DNA from: an uncultured Rhodospirillaceae bacterium
Lineage (GTDB): Bacteria > Pseudomonadota > Alphaproteobacteria > Azospirillales > Azospirillaceae
DNA: 64,000 nucleotides
Assembly (NCBI GenBank): GCA_937927415.1
Contig: CALBDS010000044.1
Span: 124,001 to 188,000 of the forward strand
Direction of reading: 5' to 3'
The position numbers and the translations under genes were made by a program. Below, piece after piece: positions 42,020 through 49,443 of this stretch. Within the stretch, counting starts at the first letter, position 1. Each line of letters begins with the position of its first letter. The notes below the pieces were generated by a model, which worked only from the letters and a program-made list of their open reading frames with translations, did no database searches and was not told where the DNA came from.

Positions 42020-43495
42020 CTACCTCCCGCCGGTTGCCAAGGCCTGATGCACCGCGTCCATCAGCCGGTCGCGGGCGGCGGGGTCGATGCCCGCCACCGC
42101 CCCGGCCAGCGTGGCGCGGAAGGCCGGAATCCGTTCCAGCGGCTGCGAATCGAGCAGCCCCTCGGTCAGGGCCAGCAGGGCCGCCACCTGCAGCGCCAGC
42201 GGCTGCGGCGCCAGCCGCGGCTGGGCCAGCAGGGCGCGCATCCGCCGCCCGTGCTCCACGGCGCGGGCGGTGCGGGCGTCCACCATGCCGCCGAAGCGGG
42301 TGAAGGCTTCCAGCTCCAGAAACTGGGCGTAATCCAGCCGCAGGCTTTCGGCCAGGGTGCGCAGGGGGCCGGGCTGGGTCTTGCCCCCCACCCGCGACAC
42401 GCTGCGGCCCACGTCCACCGCCGGCTTCTGCCCTTCGTGGAACAGCTTGGCGTCCAGGCAGATCTGCCCGTCGGTGATGGAAATCAGGTTGGTGGGGATA
42501 TAGGCGCTGAGGTTGCCGGCCTGCGTCTCGGCAATGGGAAGTGCGGTCAGGGAGCCGCCGCCCAGTGCGGCGGTCAGCTTCGCCGCCCGCTCCAGCAGCC
42601 GGGCGTGGAGATAGAACACGTCGCCGGGGTACGCCTCCCGCCCCGGCGGGCGGCGCAGCAGCAGCGACAATTGCCGGTGAATGGCGGCGTGCTTGGTCAG
42701 GTCATCGACGATCACCAGGGCGTGGCGCCCGGAATCGCGGAAATACTCGGCCATGGTGAAACCGGCGAAGGGGGCCAGCCATTGCAGCCCCGGTGCGGCA
42801 TCGGACGGCGCCACCACGAACAGGGTGTGGGCACCGGCACCGCCGCGGCGCACCGCCTCCACCACCTCGCGCACGCTGGATGATTTCTGGCCGATGGCGA
42901 TGTAGACGCAGACCACATCCCCGCCAGTCTGGTTGAGGATGGCGTCCACGGCGATGGCGGTCTTGCCGGTCGCGCGGTCGCCGATGATGAGTTCGCGCTG
43001 CCCGCGGCCCAGGGGGAACAGGGCGTCCACCACCAGCGTGCCGGTGGCCATGGCCTCGGTCACCGCCGCCCGCGCGGCGATGGGCGGGGCCGGGCGCTCC
43101 ACCGGGTCCAGCCGGTCCGCCGCCACCGCCGGCCCGTCGTCCAGCGGGCGGCCCAGGGGGTCGAGCACGCGGCCCAGCACCCCCTCGCCCACCGGCACCG
43201 ACAGGATCTGTCCGCTGCCACGCACCCGGTTACCAGCCATCAGGTGGGATGATTCCCCCAGCAGCACGCAGCCGATGGTGTTCTCGTCCAGATCTTCGGC
43301 CAGGGCGGCGACGTCGCCGGGGAACAGCAGCACCTCCCCCGCCCGCGCGTCGCTGAGGCCGGAGACGCGGGCGATGCCGTCGCCCACCGATTCGATGCGC
43401 CCCACGCTGTCCACCCGTGCCGTGGTGTCGGCATCGGCCAGACGCGCCCCGGCGGCACCCGTCCAGGCGTCAAGGGATTGGGAGAGGCTCGGCAT
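42020..43495 (-). CDS. atpA: N-type ATPase alpha subunit
   Basis: The 491-residue nucleotide-binding alpha subunit. The P-loop is GDRATGKT at 172-179; VCVYIAIGQKSS and LLLRRPPGREAYPGD are standard alpha motifs. It is somewhat shorter than housekeeping F-type alpha. The ATG at 43495 lies inside the end of atpF (26-bp overlap); a longer open frame exists upstream but is only the antisense-frame shadow of atpF. Together with AtpD it forms the hexamer. Confidence 0.94.
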   Translation of the reverse strand: MPSLSQSLDAWTGAAGARLADADTTARVDSVGRIESVGDGIARVSGLSDARAGEVLLFPGDVAALAEDLDENTIGCVLLGESSHLMAGNRVRGSGQILSVPVGEGVLGRVLDPLGRPLDDGPAVAADRLDPVERPAPPIAARAAVTEAMATGTLVVDALFPLGRGQRELIIGDRATGKTAIAVDAILNQTGGDVVCVYIAIGQKSSSVREVVEAVRRGGAGAHTLFVVAPSDAAPGLQWLAPFAGFTMAEYFRDSGRHALVIVDDLTKHAAIHRQLSLLLRRPPGREAYPGDVFYLHARLLERAAKLTAALGGGSLTALPIAETQAGNLSAYIPTNLISITDGQICLDAKLFHEGQKPAVDVGRSVSRVGGKTQPGPLRTLAESLRLDYAQFLELEAFTRFGGMVDARTARAVEHGRRMRALLAQPRLAPQPLALQVAALLALTEGLLDSQPLERIPAFRATLAGAVAGIDPAARDRLMDAVHQALATGGR

Positions 43496-44237
43496 CGGCA
43501 GGTTCCTTTCGCGCCCGCTCCGCCGCCACGGCGGCATCCAGCACACCGCGCCAGGATTGGGCCAGCACCAGGGCGGGGAAATGCAACTCCACCCCCGCCA
43601 CCAAGGCGGGATCGGTGTGGATGTCGAGCGGGACCGGACGGCCCAGCACCGCCGACAGATGCGCGCCCCACGCCGCACGGGTGGCGGCGTCCACCGGATG
43701 GGCGGCGACCACCGTCAACGCCTCCCCCGGCGGCAGCAGGTGGGCACGGCGCTCGTCGGGTTCCGCCGCCAGCGCGTCGCAGGCGCGGGCGAACAGCACC
43801 GGCGTGGCGTCCGCCGCCACATCGGCCACCAGCCGTCCGGCGAGTGCGGCGGCCAGGGTGACGGCGTGGTCCTTCAACCCGGCCAGCGCGTCGGCGCGTT
43901 CCTGCGCCAGCCGGGCGCGGGTGTCGGCCAGCAGCCGGTCGGCCTCGGCCTGGGCGGATTTGGCCAGGGCGGCGCGTTCGGCCTCCGCCGCCGTGTGGGC
44001 TTCGGCCAGCAGCCCGGCGCGTTCGGCCTCCAGGGCGGCGCGGTCGTTTTCCACCGCGCGGCGGGCCTCCTCGGCGGCGGTGCGTTCGGCGGCGGCGGCG
44101 GTGTGGATGCGCGCCTCCTCCGCCTCCCGCGCGGCGATCACGGCCAGCACGGGGCGCCACAGGAACCGGCGCAGCAACCACACCAGCACCAGAAAATTGA
44201 CCGTCTGCAGGGCGATGGTCCAGCCGTCGATGGTCAT
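43470..44237 (-). CDS. atpF: N-type ATPase subunit b fused to a delta-like C-terminus
   Basis: A 255-residue peripheral-stalk protein. One membrane helix at 8-26 (LQTVNFLVLVWLLRRFLWRP), then a long Ala/Glu/Arg coiled coil to about 140. Residues 173-236 resemble the C-terminal domain of F-type subunit delta: a strand-helix unit, then DPALVAGVELHF and an SWRGVLDAAV end comparable with delta's GGV...G-S-x-R-G-x-L. N-ATPase operons lack a separate delta gene, and this fusion would explain how the stalk attaches. It overlaps atpA by 26 bp. Confidence 0.88.
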   Translation of the reverse strand: MTIDGWTIALQTVNFLVLVWLLRRFLWRPVLAVIAAREAEEARIHTAAAAERTAAEEARRAVENDRAALEAERAGLLAEAHTAAEAERAALAKSAQAEADRLLADTRARLAQERADALAGLKDHAVTLAAALAGRLVADVAADATPVLFARACDALAAEPDERRAHLLPPGEALTVVAAHPVDAATRAAWGAHLSAVLGRPVPLDIHTDPALVAGVELHFPALVLAQSWRGVLDAAVAAERARKEPADAEPLPIP

Positions 44238-44277
44238 CGGCCGTCCCCCTTATTCTTCTTGGTCAAAGCAGCCCCGA

Positions 44278-44517
44278 TCAGACGAAGGGGTTGGCGAACA
44301 GCAGCAGCAGCGCCACCACCAGGCAATAAATCGCCATGGTTTCGATCATCGCCAGCCCGACGAACAGAGTGCGCGACAGGGTGTTCGCCGCTTCGGGTTG
44401 GCGGGCAATGGCCTCCATGGCGGCGGCGACGGCGCGGCCCTCGGCCAGCGCCGGGCCGATGGCCCCGAAGGACACGGCCAGCGCCGCGGCCAGGATGCTG
44501 ATCATCTGGACGGTCAT
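44278..44517 (-). CDS. atpE: N-type ATPase rotor-ring subunit c
   Basis: A 79-residue two-helix hairpin. The loop is ARQPEA (38-43), the site that binds the central stalk. Helix 2 has the ion-carrying Glu59 followed by Thr60 and Tyr64. In helix 1 the place of the Na+-ligand Gln of sodium F-ATPases is taken by Glu26 (PALAEGRA), so the binding site has two carboxylates. The starting ATG at 44517 is 4 bp after the atpB stop. The frame opens further, into atpB, which is not likely to be used. Confidence 0.92.
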   Translation of the reverse strand: MTVQMISILAAALAVSFGAIGPALAEGRAVAAAMEAIARQPEAANTLSRTLFVGLAMIETMAIYCLVVALLLLFANPFV

Positions 44518-44521
44518 GGGT

Positions 44522-45196
44522 TCACCCCTTCTCAACGGTTCCGGCGGCACCGGCGATGAAAACGGCGGCCAGGATGGTGAAGATATACGCCTGAACCAGC
44601 CCGGTCAGGGTTTCCAGCAGCATCAGCGGCACCGGCACGAACAGCCCGGCCAGCGCCAGCACGATGCCGATCACGAACTCCCCGCTCATGACGTTGCCGA
44701 ACAGGCGCACCATCAGCGAAAAGGCCCGCGTCACCTCCCCCAGAAGGTTCAGCGGCAGCATCAGCACCGTCGGATGGGCGAAGCCGGCCAGATAGCCGCG
44801 CACCCCCCGCCCGCGCACCCCATAGAACTGGGTGGCGGCGAACACCACCAGCGCCAGCGCCGCGGCGGTTTCCAGCGACGCGGTGGGCGGGTGCACGCCG
44901 GGCAGCAGACCCGACAGGTTCGCCACCGCCAGATAAAGGAACAGCGTGCCCAGCAGCGGCAGGTACCGCCGCCCGTCGGTCTGCATGGCGTCCGACACCT
45001 GCCCGGCGATGGTCAGGACGATCAGTTCCAGCACCGTCTGGCGCCGCCCGCCGCCCGCCGGGGACAGGCGGCGGGTCAGCAGCGCCGACGCCGCCACCAT
45101 CACCGCCATCAGCCCCCAGGTGGTGACCACCGGCAGCGTGACCGGCACCGGGCCGATGGTGAAGACCACGGCCACCGTCAACGGTGAGTCGCTCAT
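44522..45196 (-). CDS. atpB: N-type ATPase subunit a
   Basis: A 224-residue membrane subunit that makes the two ion half-channels against the c-ring. The essential Arg is Arg164 in RAFSLMVRLFGNVMSGE. At least five helices are visible. Length is short for subunit a, normal for N-ATPases. ATG at 45196 overlaps the atpR stop by 4 bp. Confidence 0.93.
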   Translation of the reverse strand: MSDSPLTVAVVFTIGPVPVTLPVVTTWGLMAVMVAASALLTRRLSPAGGGRRQTVLELIVLTIAGQVSDAMQTDGRRYLPLLGTLFLYLAVANLSGLLPGVHPPTASLETAAALALVVFAATQFYGVRGRGVRGYLAGFAHPTVLMLPLNLLGEVTRAFSLMVRLFGNVMSGEFVIGIVLALAGLFVPVPLMLLETLTGLVQAYIFTILAAVFIAGAAGTVEKG

Positions 45197-45618
45197 GATC
45201 CCCTTCCCCGGCGCAGCATCACCCGCCGCGCCCCTTCAAATCCCGCCAGGGCGGCCAGCAGCACCGGCGCCCCCTGGAACGCCGCCACCACGAACACCCC
45301 GGCGGCCAGCGCGAAACGGCCCAGATGCAGCGCCACCCCGGCGAGAGCGTGTTTCCGTTGACCGGAAACACGCTCTCTCTCTGCTTCTTCCTCAAACGCC
45401 GGCGCCGCATCCGCGGCTTGGCTTCCGCGGCACGTGCCGCGCGGCGGCGGTCGCCGCCAGAGCCGTTTCCGGTCAACCAAAAACGGCTCTAGCGCGCCGC
45501 CGCCCAGCAGCAGCCGCACCTCCGCCGCCAGGGCACGGAAGAAGACGGCTCCCACGGCGGCCCCGGCCGCCAGCCCCGCCAGGATGGGCAGGGGCGACAG
45601 GTCCAGCGGTGCGCTCAT
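45193..45618 (-). CDS. atpR: N-type ATPase small membrane subunit AtpR, with a 49-codon in-frame insert
   Basis: AtpR is a small hydrophobic protein found only in N-ATPase operons, usually about 90-100 residues with three helices. Here it is 141 residues. Residues 1-42 (two hydrophobic segments) and 93-141 (ALHLGRFALAAGVFVVAAF and a basic tail) match the expected protein. Residues 43-92 are a hydrophilic, charged insert (LEPFLVDRKRLWRRPP... FEEEAERERVSGQRKHAL) encoded entirely by a palindromic repeat element at 45344-45490 (147 bp, exactly 49 codons). Both junctions keep the frame. Coupled by ATGA overlaps to atpQ and atpB. Whether the insert disturbs the protein is not known. Confidence 0.8.
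   Translation of the reverse strand: MSAPLDLSPLPILAGLAAGAAVGAVFFRALAAEVRLLLGGGALEPFLVDRKRLWRRPPPRGTCRGSQAADAAPAFEEEAERERVSGQRKHALAGVALHLGRFALAAGVFVVAAFQGAPVLLAALAGFEGARRVMLRRGRGS
45344..45490. repeat. Palindromic repeat element inserted in frame in atpR
   Basis: 147 bp bounded by two hairpins. Left: AGAGCGTGTTTCCG (45344-45357), loop TTGAC, CGGAAACACGCTCT (45363-45376), perfect 14-bp arms. Right: AGAGCCGTTT (45459-45468), 12 nt, AAACGGCTCT (45481-45490), perfect 10-bp arms. The two ends share TTGACCGGAAAC and its inverse GTTTCCGGTCAA, so they are inverted copies of one unit. The 80-bp core is pyrimidine-rich then GC-rich. It resembles a non-autonomous REP/MITE-like or Rickettsia-type palindromic element. 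No second copy was noticed by eye in the window. Confidence 0.75.
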
Positions 45619-45911
45619 TCCCGGCCGATCCTTTCCCACGCCAGCCGGCAGCCGATGACGACGCCGGCGAACAGCAGCGACACGCTCCAGAAGATGCCCG
45701 ACTCCGGCCAGCCCAACACCCGGTCCAGCCAGCGCCCGGCGAACAGCCCCAGCAGGGCCGGCGCCACCACCAGCCACCCCAGCGCCCCGATCATCGCCAG
45801 ATTGCGGGCCAGGGGCCGTTCCCCCGTGGACAGCCACAGGGCGCGGCGTTCGCGGTGCCGGCGCACCGGATCGGCCAGATGGTGGCCGTCGGGGTCGGGG
45901 GGGCGGGTCAT
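45615..45911 (-). CDS. atpQ: N-type ATPase small membrane subunit AtpQ
   Basis: A 98-residue protein with two membrane helices (about 39-60 and 70-91: MIGALGWLVVAPALLGLFAG and WSVSLLFAGVVIGCRLAW) and a basic, His-rich start. AtpQ occurs with AtpR in N-ATPase operons and resembles AtpI/AtpZ, which help assemble the c-ring or carry Mg2+. ATG at 45911 overlaps the atpC stop and the gene's own stop overlaps the atpR start, both by ATGA. Confidence 0.85.
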   Translation of the reverse strand: MTRPPDPDGHHLADPVRRHRERRALWLSTGERPLARNLAMIGALGWLVVAPALLGLFAGRWLDRVLGWPESGIFWSVSLLFAGVVIGCRLAWERIGRE

Positions 45912-46342
45912 GGCAATCCTCCTCCGAATCCGTGATCCGACGGCGTCCGCCCGGCGCGCAGATAGCCCAGCATGTGCCGCACCGCCGTCCAATGAAGCCG
46001 CTGGGCGCCGGTGCGCGCCCCGGCCTCTTCGCTTTCCGTCTGGCGGAAACGGGCCAGCACCTCGGTTTCCAGGCGGGCGAGGTCGTCGCCGGGCACGGCC
46101 TCCGCCGTGGCGACGGCGATGGTGTCGCCATCACTGACGGTCAGCACCCCGCCGCGCACGGCGCAGAACTCCTCCCGCCCCGCGCCGTCGCGCCACGCCA
46201 GCACCGACAGCGACAGCGCGGTCAGGAAATCGGCGTGGCCGGGCAGGATGCCGAAGGCGCCGCTGGGATCCTCGGCCCGCAGATGGGTGATGCCGTCGCG
46301 GCGGACGGCGATGGCGGTGGGAGTGGTGACGGTCAGCTTCAT
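45908..46342 (-). CDS. atpC: N-type ATPase epsilon subunit
   Basis: A 144-residue epsilon subunit of the rotor. The N-terminal beta domain is clear: AEDPSGAFGILPGHADFLTAL and VRGGVLTVSDGDTIAVATAEAV; the C-terminal helices follow but contain Arg-rich substitutions. It is the second gene of the operon with ATGA overlaps on both sides. In N-ATPases this gene lies right after atpD, as here. Confidence 0.9.
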   Translation of the reverse strand: MKLTVTTPTAIAVRRDGITHLRAEDPSGAFGILPGHADFLTALSLSVLAWRDGAGREEFCAVRGGVLTVSDGDTIAVATAEAVPGDDLARLETEVLARFRQTESEEAGARTGAQRLHWTAVRHMLGYLRAGRTPSDHGFGGGLP

Positions 46343-47763
46343 GACGCCCCCTCCCCCTGCTTCAGGCCCGTGCGGGCGTCGTCGAGCGAGCCGGTCATGT
46401 AAAGTGCCTGTTCCGGCCAGTCGTCGGTTTCGCCATCGAGAATGGCGCGGCAGCCGGCGATGGTCGCGGCCAGCGGCACCGACACGCCGCGGCGCCCGGT
46501 GAAGGGTTCGGTGACCAGGAACGGCTGGGTCAGGAAACGGATCAGCCGCCGCGCCCGCCCCACCACTTGGCGGTCGGACGCGCTCAATTCCTCGATGCCC
46601 AAAAGCGCGATGATGTCCTGCAGCTCGCGGTACTGGGCGATGGTGCGGCGCACCTCCTCGGCCAGCCGGCAATGGGCCTCCCCCACGTGCAGCGGGTCGA
46701 GCAGCATGGAGGTGGAGGTCAGCGGATCGACGGCGGGGTACAGCCCCTCCGCCGCCATGGCCCGCGACAGCACGATGGAACTGTCCAGATGGCTGAACAG
46801 TTCGGCCACTGCCGGGTCGGTGAAATCGTCGGCGGGGACATAGACCGCCTGGATCGCCGTCACCACCGCACCGGGGACCGAGGCCACGCGCTCCTCAAGC
46901 TCCGCCACCTCGGTCGCCAGGGTCGGCTGATAGCCCACCCGCGACGGCAGCCGGCCCAGCAGCCCCGACACCTCCGCCCCCGCCTGGACGAAGCGGAACA
47001 CGTTGTCCATCAGCAGCAGCACATCGCGCGCCGCCTCGTCGCGGAAATACTCGGCCATGGCCAGTGCTGTCATGCCCACCCGCCAGCGCGCCCCCGGCGG
47101 CTCGTTCATCTGGCCGAACACCAGGGCGGTGCGGGCCAGCACGCCGGAGCGGCCCATCTCCTCCCACAACTCCTGCCCTTCGCGGCAGCGTTCGCCGATG
47201 CCGGCAAAGACGGAAATGCCGGTGTAGCGTTCGACCATGGTGCGGATCAGTTCCATCACCAGCACGGTCTTGCCCACCCCCGCACCGCCGAACATGGCGG
47301 CCTTGCCGCCGCGGGCCAGCGGGGCCAGCAGGTCGATGACCTTGATGCCCGTCTCGAAGGGTTCGCGGCGGGGATTCTGCCGGGCCAGGGGCGGGGCGGC
47401 CCGGTGGATCGGGCGGCGTGGCGCATCGGCGGGCAGCGCCGCACCACCGTCCGCCGGGTTGCCCATCACGTCCACCAGCCGCCCCAGAACCCCGTCGCCC
47501 ACCGGCACGGTCAGCGGGCCGTGCCAGCGGCGCACCGGGGTTCCCCGGCGCAGGCCCGCGGTGTCCTGCAGCGCGATGGCGCGGACGGTGGTGGTGTTCA
47601 GATGGGATTGCACCTCGGCGGTCAGGGCCGTTGGCCGGTCCCACAGCACCGCGATGCCTTCGTTCAGGGCGGGCAGCCCGTCTTCCGCGAACCGCAGGTC
47701 GAGCACCGACCCGCGCACCGCCACGACGGTTCCATCCCCCGGTGCCTGTTCGCCGTCCGTCAT
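46339..47763 (-). CDS. atpD: N-type ATPase beta subunit
   Basis: The 474-residue catalytic beta subunit and first gene of the operon. The P-loop is GGAGVGKT at 159-166; FAGIGERCREGQELWEEM and VLLLMDNVFRFVQAGAEVS (shortened) are the GER and Walker B regions. Gene order atpD-C-Q-R-B-E-F-A-G is diagnostic of N-ATPases, which are extra ATPases alongside the housekeeping F-type enzyme and are thought to pump ions at the cost of ATP. ATG at 47763 follows GGGATGGGATC; a TTG at 47802 is less likely. The promoter should lie in the 140 bp before it. Confidence 0.94.
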   Translation of the reverse strand: MTDGEQAPGDGTVVAVRGSVLDLRFAEDGLPALNEGIAVLWDRPTALTAEVQSHLNTTTVRAIALQDTAGLRRGTPVRRWHGPLTVPVGDGVLGRLVDVMGNPADGGAALPADAPRRPIHRAAPPLARQNPRREPFETGIKVIDLLAPLARGGKAAMFGGAGVGKTVLVMELIRTMVERYTGISVFAGIGERCREGQELWEEMGRSGVLARTALVFGQMNEPPGARWRVGMTALAMAEYFRDEAARDVLLLMDNVFRFVQAGAEVSGLLGRLPSRVGYQPTLATEVAELEERVASVPGAVVTAIQAVYVPADDFTDPAVAELFSHLDSSIVLSRAMAAEGLYPAVDPLTSTSMLLDPLHVGEAHCRLAEEVRRTIAQYRELQDIIALLGIEELSASDRQVVGRARRLIRFLTQPFLVTEPFTGRRGVSVPLAATIAGCRAILDGETDDWPEQALYMTGSLDDARTGLKQGEGAS

Positions 47764-47904
47764 GATCCCATCCCGGACCGTTTCGACTGCTGCCTTATTC
47801 AAAGGTACGACGGGACGGGGACCGGCGATAGGATTCCCATCACCGCAGCCGGTCCACCTTTGTCATGGCTGCCGCGCGGGGAAATCGGATCATGGCCCCT
47901 TCGA

Positions 47905-48744
47905 TCATGCCACCAGGATGGCCCGCAACCCCTGGAACGCCGGATCGAGCACCGTGGAGTCAGCCTCGGAGGGGTAAACGGCATAGATCGGCAGGGTCAG
48001 GGGACGGTCTTCCGGCAGGATCTCGCCCACCCCGGCATCCACCAAGGGTTGCACCAGTTGGCGGGGGAAATGGCCGGTGCCGCCGCACTGCCGGACGAAA
48101 TCCAGCCCCAGCGTGCCGACGCTGATCGACACCGGGGCCGATTGGGCGTCGGGACGGTGCAGGCTGATGTCGCGCCGGAAGGCATCGCCCCAGTCGATAT
48201 GAACGTACTGTTCCTCTCCCGCCCCCGGCCCGGCCGGCACACGGAACAGCACCAGCTCCTCTTCCAGCAGCAAGTGGGCCGACAGCCCCGGCAGGACGCG
48301 CGGCGAATAGAGCACGGCCAGATCCAGCGTCCCGTCCCGCAGCCGCTGGATCAGCTCCTCGGGCTGGCCGACATCGCAGCGCAGGGCGATGTCGGGGGCG
48401 TTCTGGCGCATCCAGGGGATCCAGCGGTGCAGCAGACGGTTCCACAGCCCCGCCTCCCCGCCGATGCGCAGCAACGCCCGATGGCCGGCGGGCAGAGACG
48501 CTTCCTGGCGGGCCACTTCCCACAGGCGCAGCATGGCGGCGGCGTGGCGCTGGAACCGGGCACCGGCCGCCGTCAGGCTGGCCCCCGCCTTGGTGCGGAC
48601 GAACAGGCGGCAGCCCAGAAGCTGTTCAAGCTGGCGAATGCGGGCGCTGACCGTCGATTGGGTCACGTGCAGCCGCGCCGCGGCGGCGACGAAACCACCG
48701 GCGGCCACGACCTCCAGGAACGTCCGCGCCATTTCCGTATCCAT
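47905..48744 (-). CDS. LysR-family transcriptional regulator
   Basis: A 279-residue LysR-type regulator. The winged helix is at 1-60 (FLEVVAAGGFVAAAARLHVTQSTVSARIRQLE) and the effector domain follows with SISVGTLGLDFV. It lies upstream of atpD in the same direction, 141 bp away, and is divergent from the cytochrome c gene with 197 bp between. Either could be its target. A second possible start is the Met at 48732. No palindromic T-N11-A box could be chosen with confidence. Confidence 0.85.
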   Translation of the reverse strand: MDTEMARTFLEVVAAGGFVAAAARLHVTQSTVSARIRQLEQLLGCRLFVRTKAGASLTAAGARFQRHAAAMLRLWEVARQEASLPAGHRALLRIGGEAGLWNRLLHRWIPWMRQNAPDIALRCDVGQPEELIQRLRDGTLDLAVLYSPRVLPGLSAHLLLEEELVLFRVPAGPGAGEEQYVHIDWGDAFRRDISLHRPDAQSAPVSISVGTLGLDFVRQCGGTGHFPRQLVQPLVDAGVGEILPEDRPLTLPIYAVYPSEADSTVLDPAFQGLRAILVA

Positions 48745-48941
48745 ACCGCCCTACACCCAGCTCCCTGCTCTCGACCGGTGACGTCACCATAACGCATCGG
48801 TATTCCCGATGATATCCATCAATAAATTTCGCTTTTTGCACTATGGTATGACGGTTAGCTTCCCCAGCCAATCCAGGCCCGGCAGCATCCGGGCCACCGC
48901 CGGGCCTCCCCCCGGCTCCTGTTTGATTGAGGAGTGCTGAC

Positions 48942-49319
48942 GTGTCGATCTCCCGTGCCGTTTTCCTTGCCTCCGCGCTCGCCCTGAGTGCGACCGCCGC
49001 CTATGCCGACGGCGATGCCGCCGCCGGTGAAAAGGTGTTCACCGCCTGCAAGGCCTGCCACACCATCGAAGCCGGCGGCCCGAACCGCGTCGGCCCGAAC
49101 CTGCACGGCATCGTCGGCCGCAAGGCCGGCACCGCCGCCGGTTTCACCTATTCCAAGTCGATGCAGGATTTCGGCGTCACCTGGGACGAAGAAAAGCTGA
49201 ACGCCTACATCACCGACCCCAAGGCGACCGTTCCCGGCAACAAGATGGCCTTTGCCGGTGTGAAGGACGACGCCAAGCGCGCCGACCTGATCGCCTATCT
49301 GAAGAGCCAGTCGCAGTGA
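48942..49319 (+). CDS. Periplasmic class I c-type cytochrome
   Basis: A 125-residue exported cytochrome c of the c2/c550 type. Signal peptide to about residue 22 (AVFLASALALSATAAYA). Haem site CKACH at 36-40; the axial Met is Met102 in PGNKMAFAG. YSKSMQDFGVTWDEEKLNAYI is the usual helix block. It carries electrons between periplasmic donors and an oxidase or reductase. The GTG at 48942 is chosen because GAGGAG lies 8 nt before it. No electron-transfer partner gene is adjacent. Confidence 0.9.
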   Translation: MSISRAVFLASALALSATAAYADGDAAAGEKVFTACKACHTIEAGGPNRVGPNLHGIVGRKAGTAAGFTYSKSMQDFGVTWDEEKLNAYITDPKATVPGNKMAFAGVKDDAKRADLIAYLKSQSQ

Positions 49320-49443
49320 TCCCGTGACCCGGCCCCCGCGGCTCCGGTCCCCCGGCCGGAGTGCGGGCGCCGGGTCATGGACAGCCCGTGTGGGGTCCCC
49401 TCCCCGCACGCCCGGGCGGACGGCGAGGCGGCGGGTTATCCCC

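Noticed and set aside
47764..47802. TTG at 47802 as start of atpD
   Set aside because: The ATG at 47763 has a good ribosome site and matches the length of AtpD; the extra residues are not family-like.
48745..48941. A shared LysR-operator between the LysR gene and cytochrome c
   Set aside because: No convincing T-N11-A palindrome could be chosen; short symmetric pieces are not above chance.
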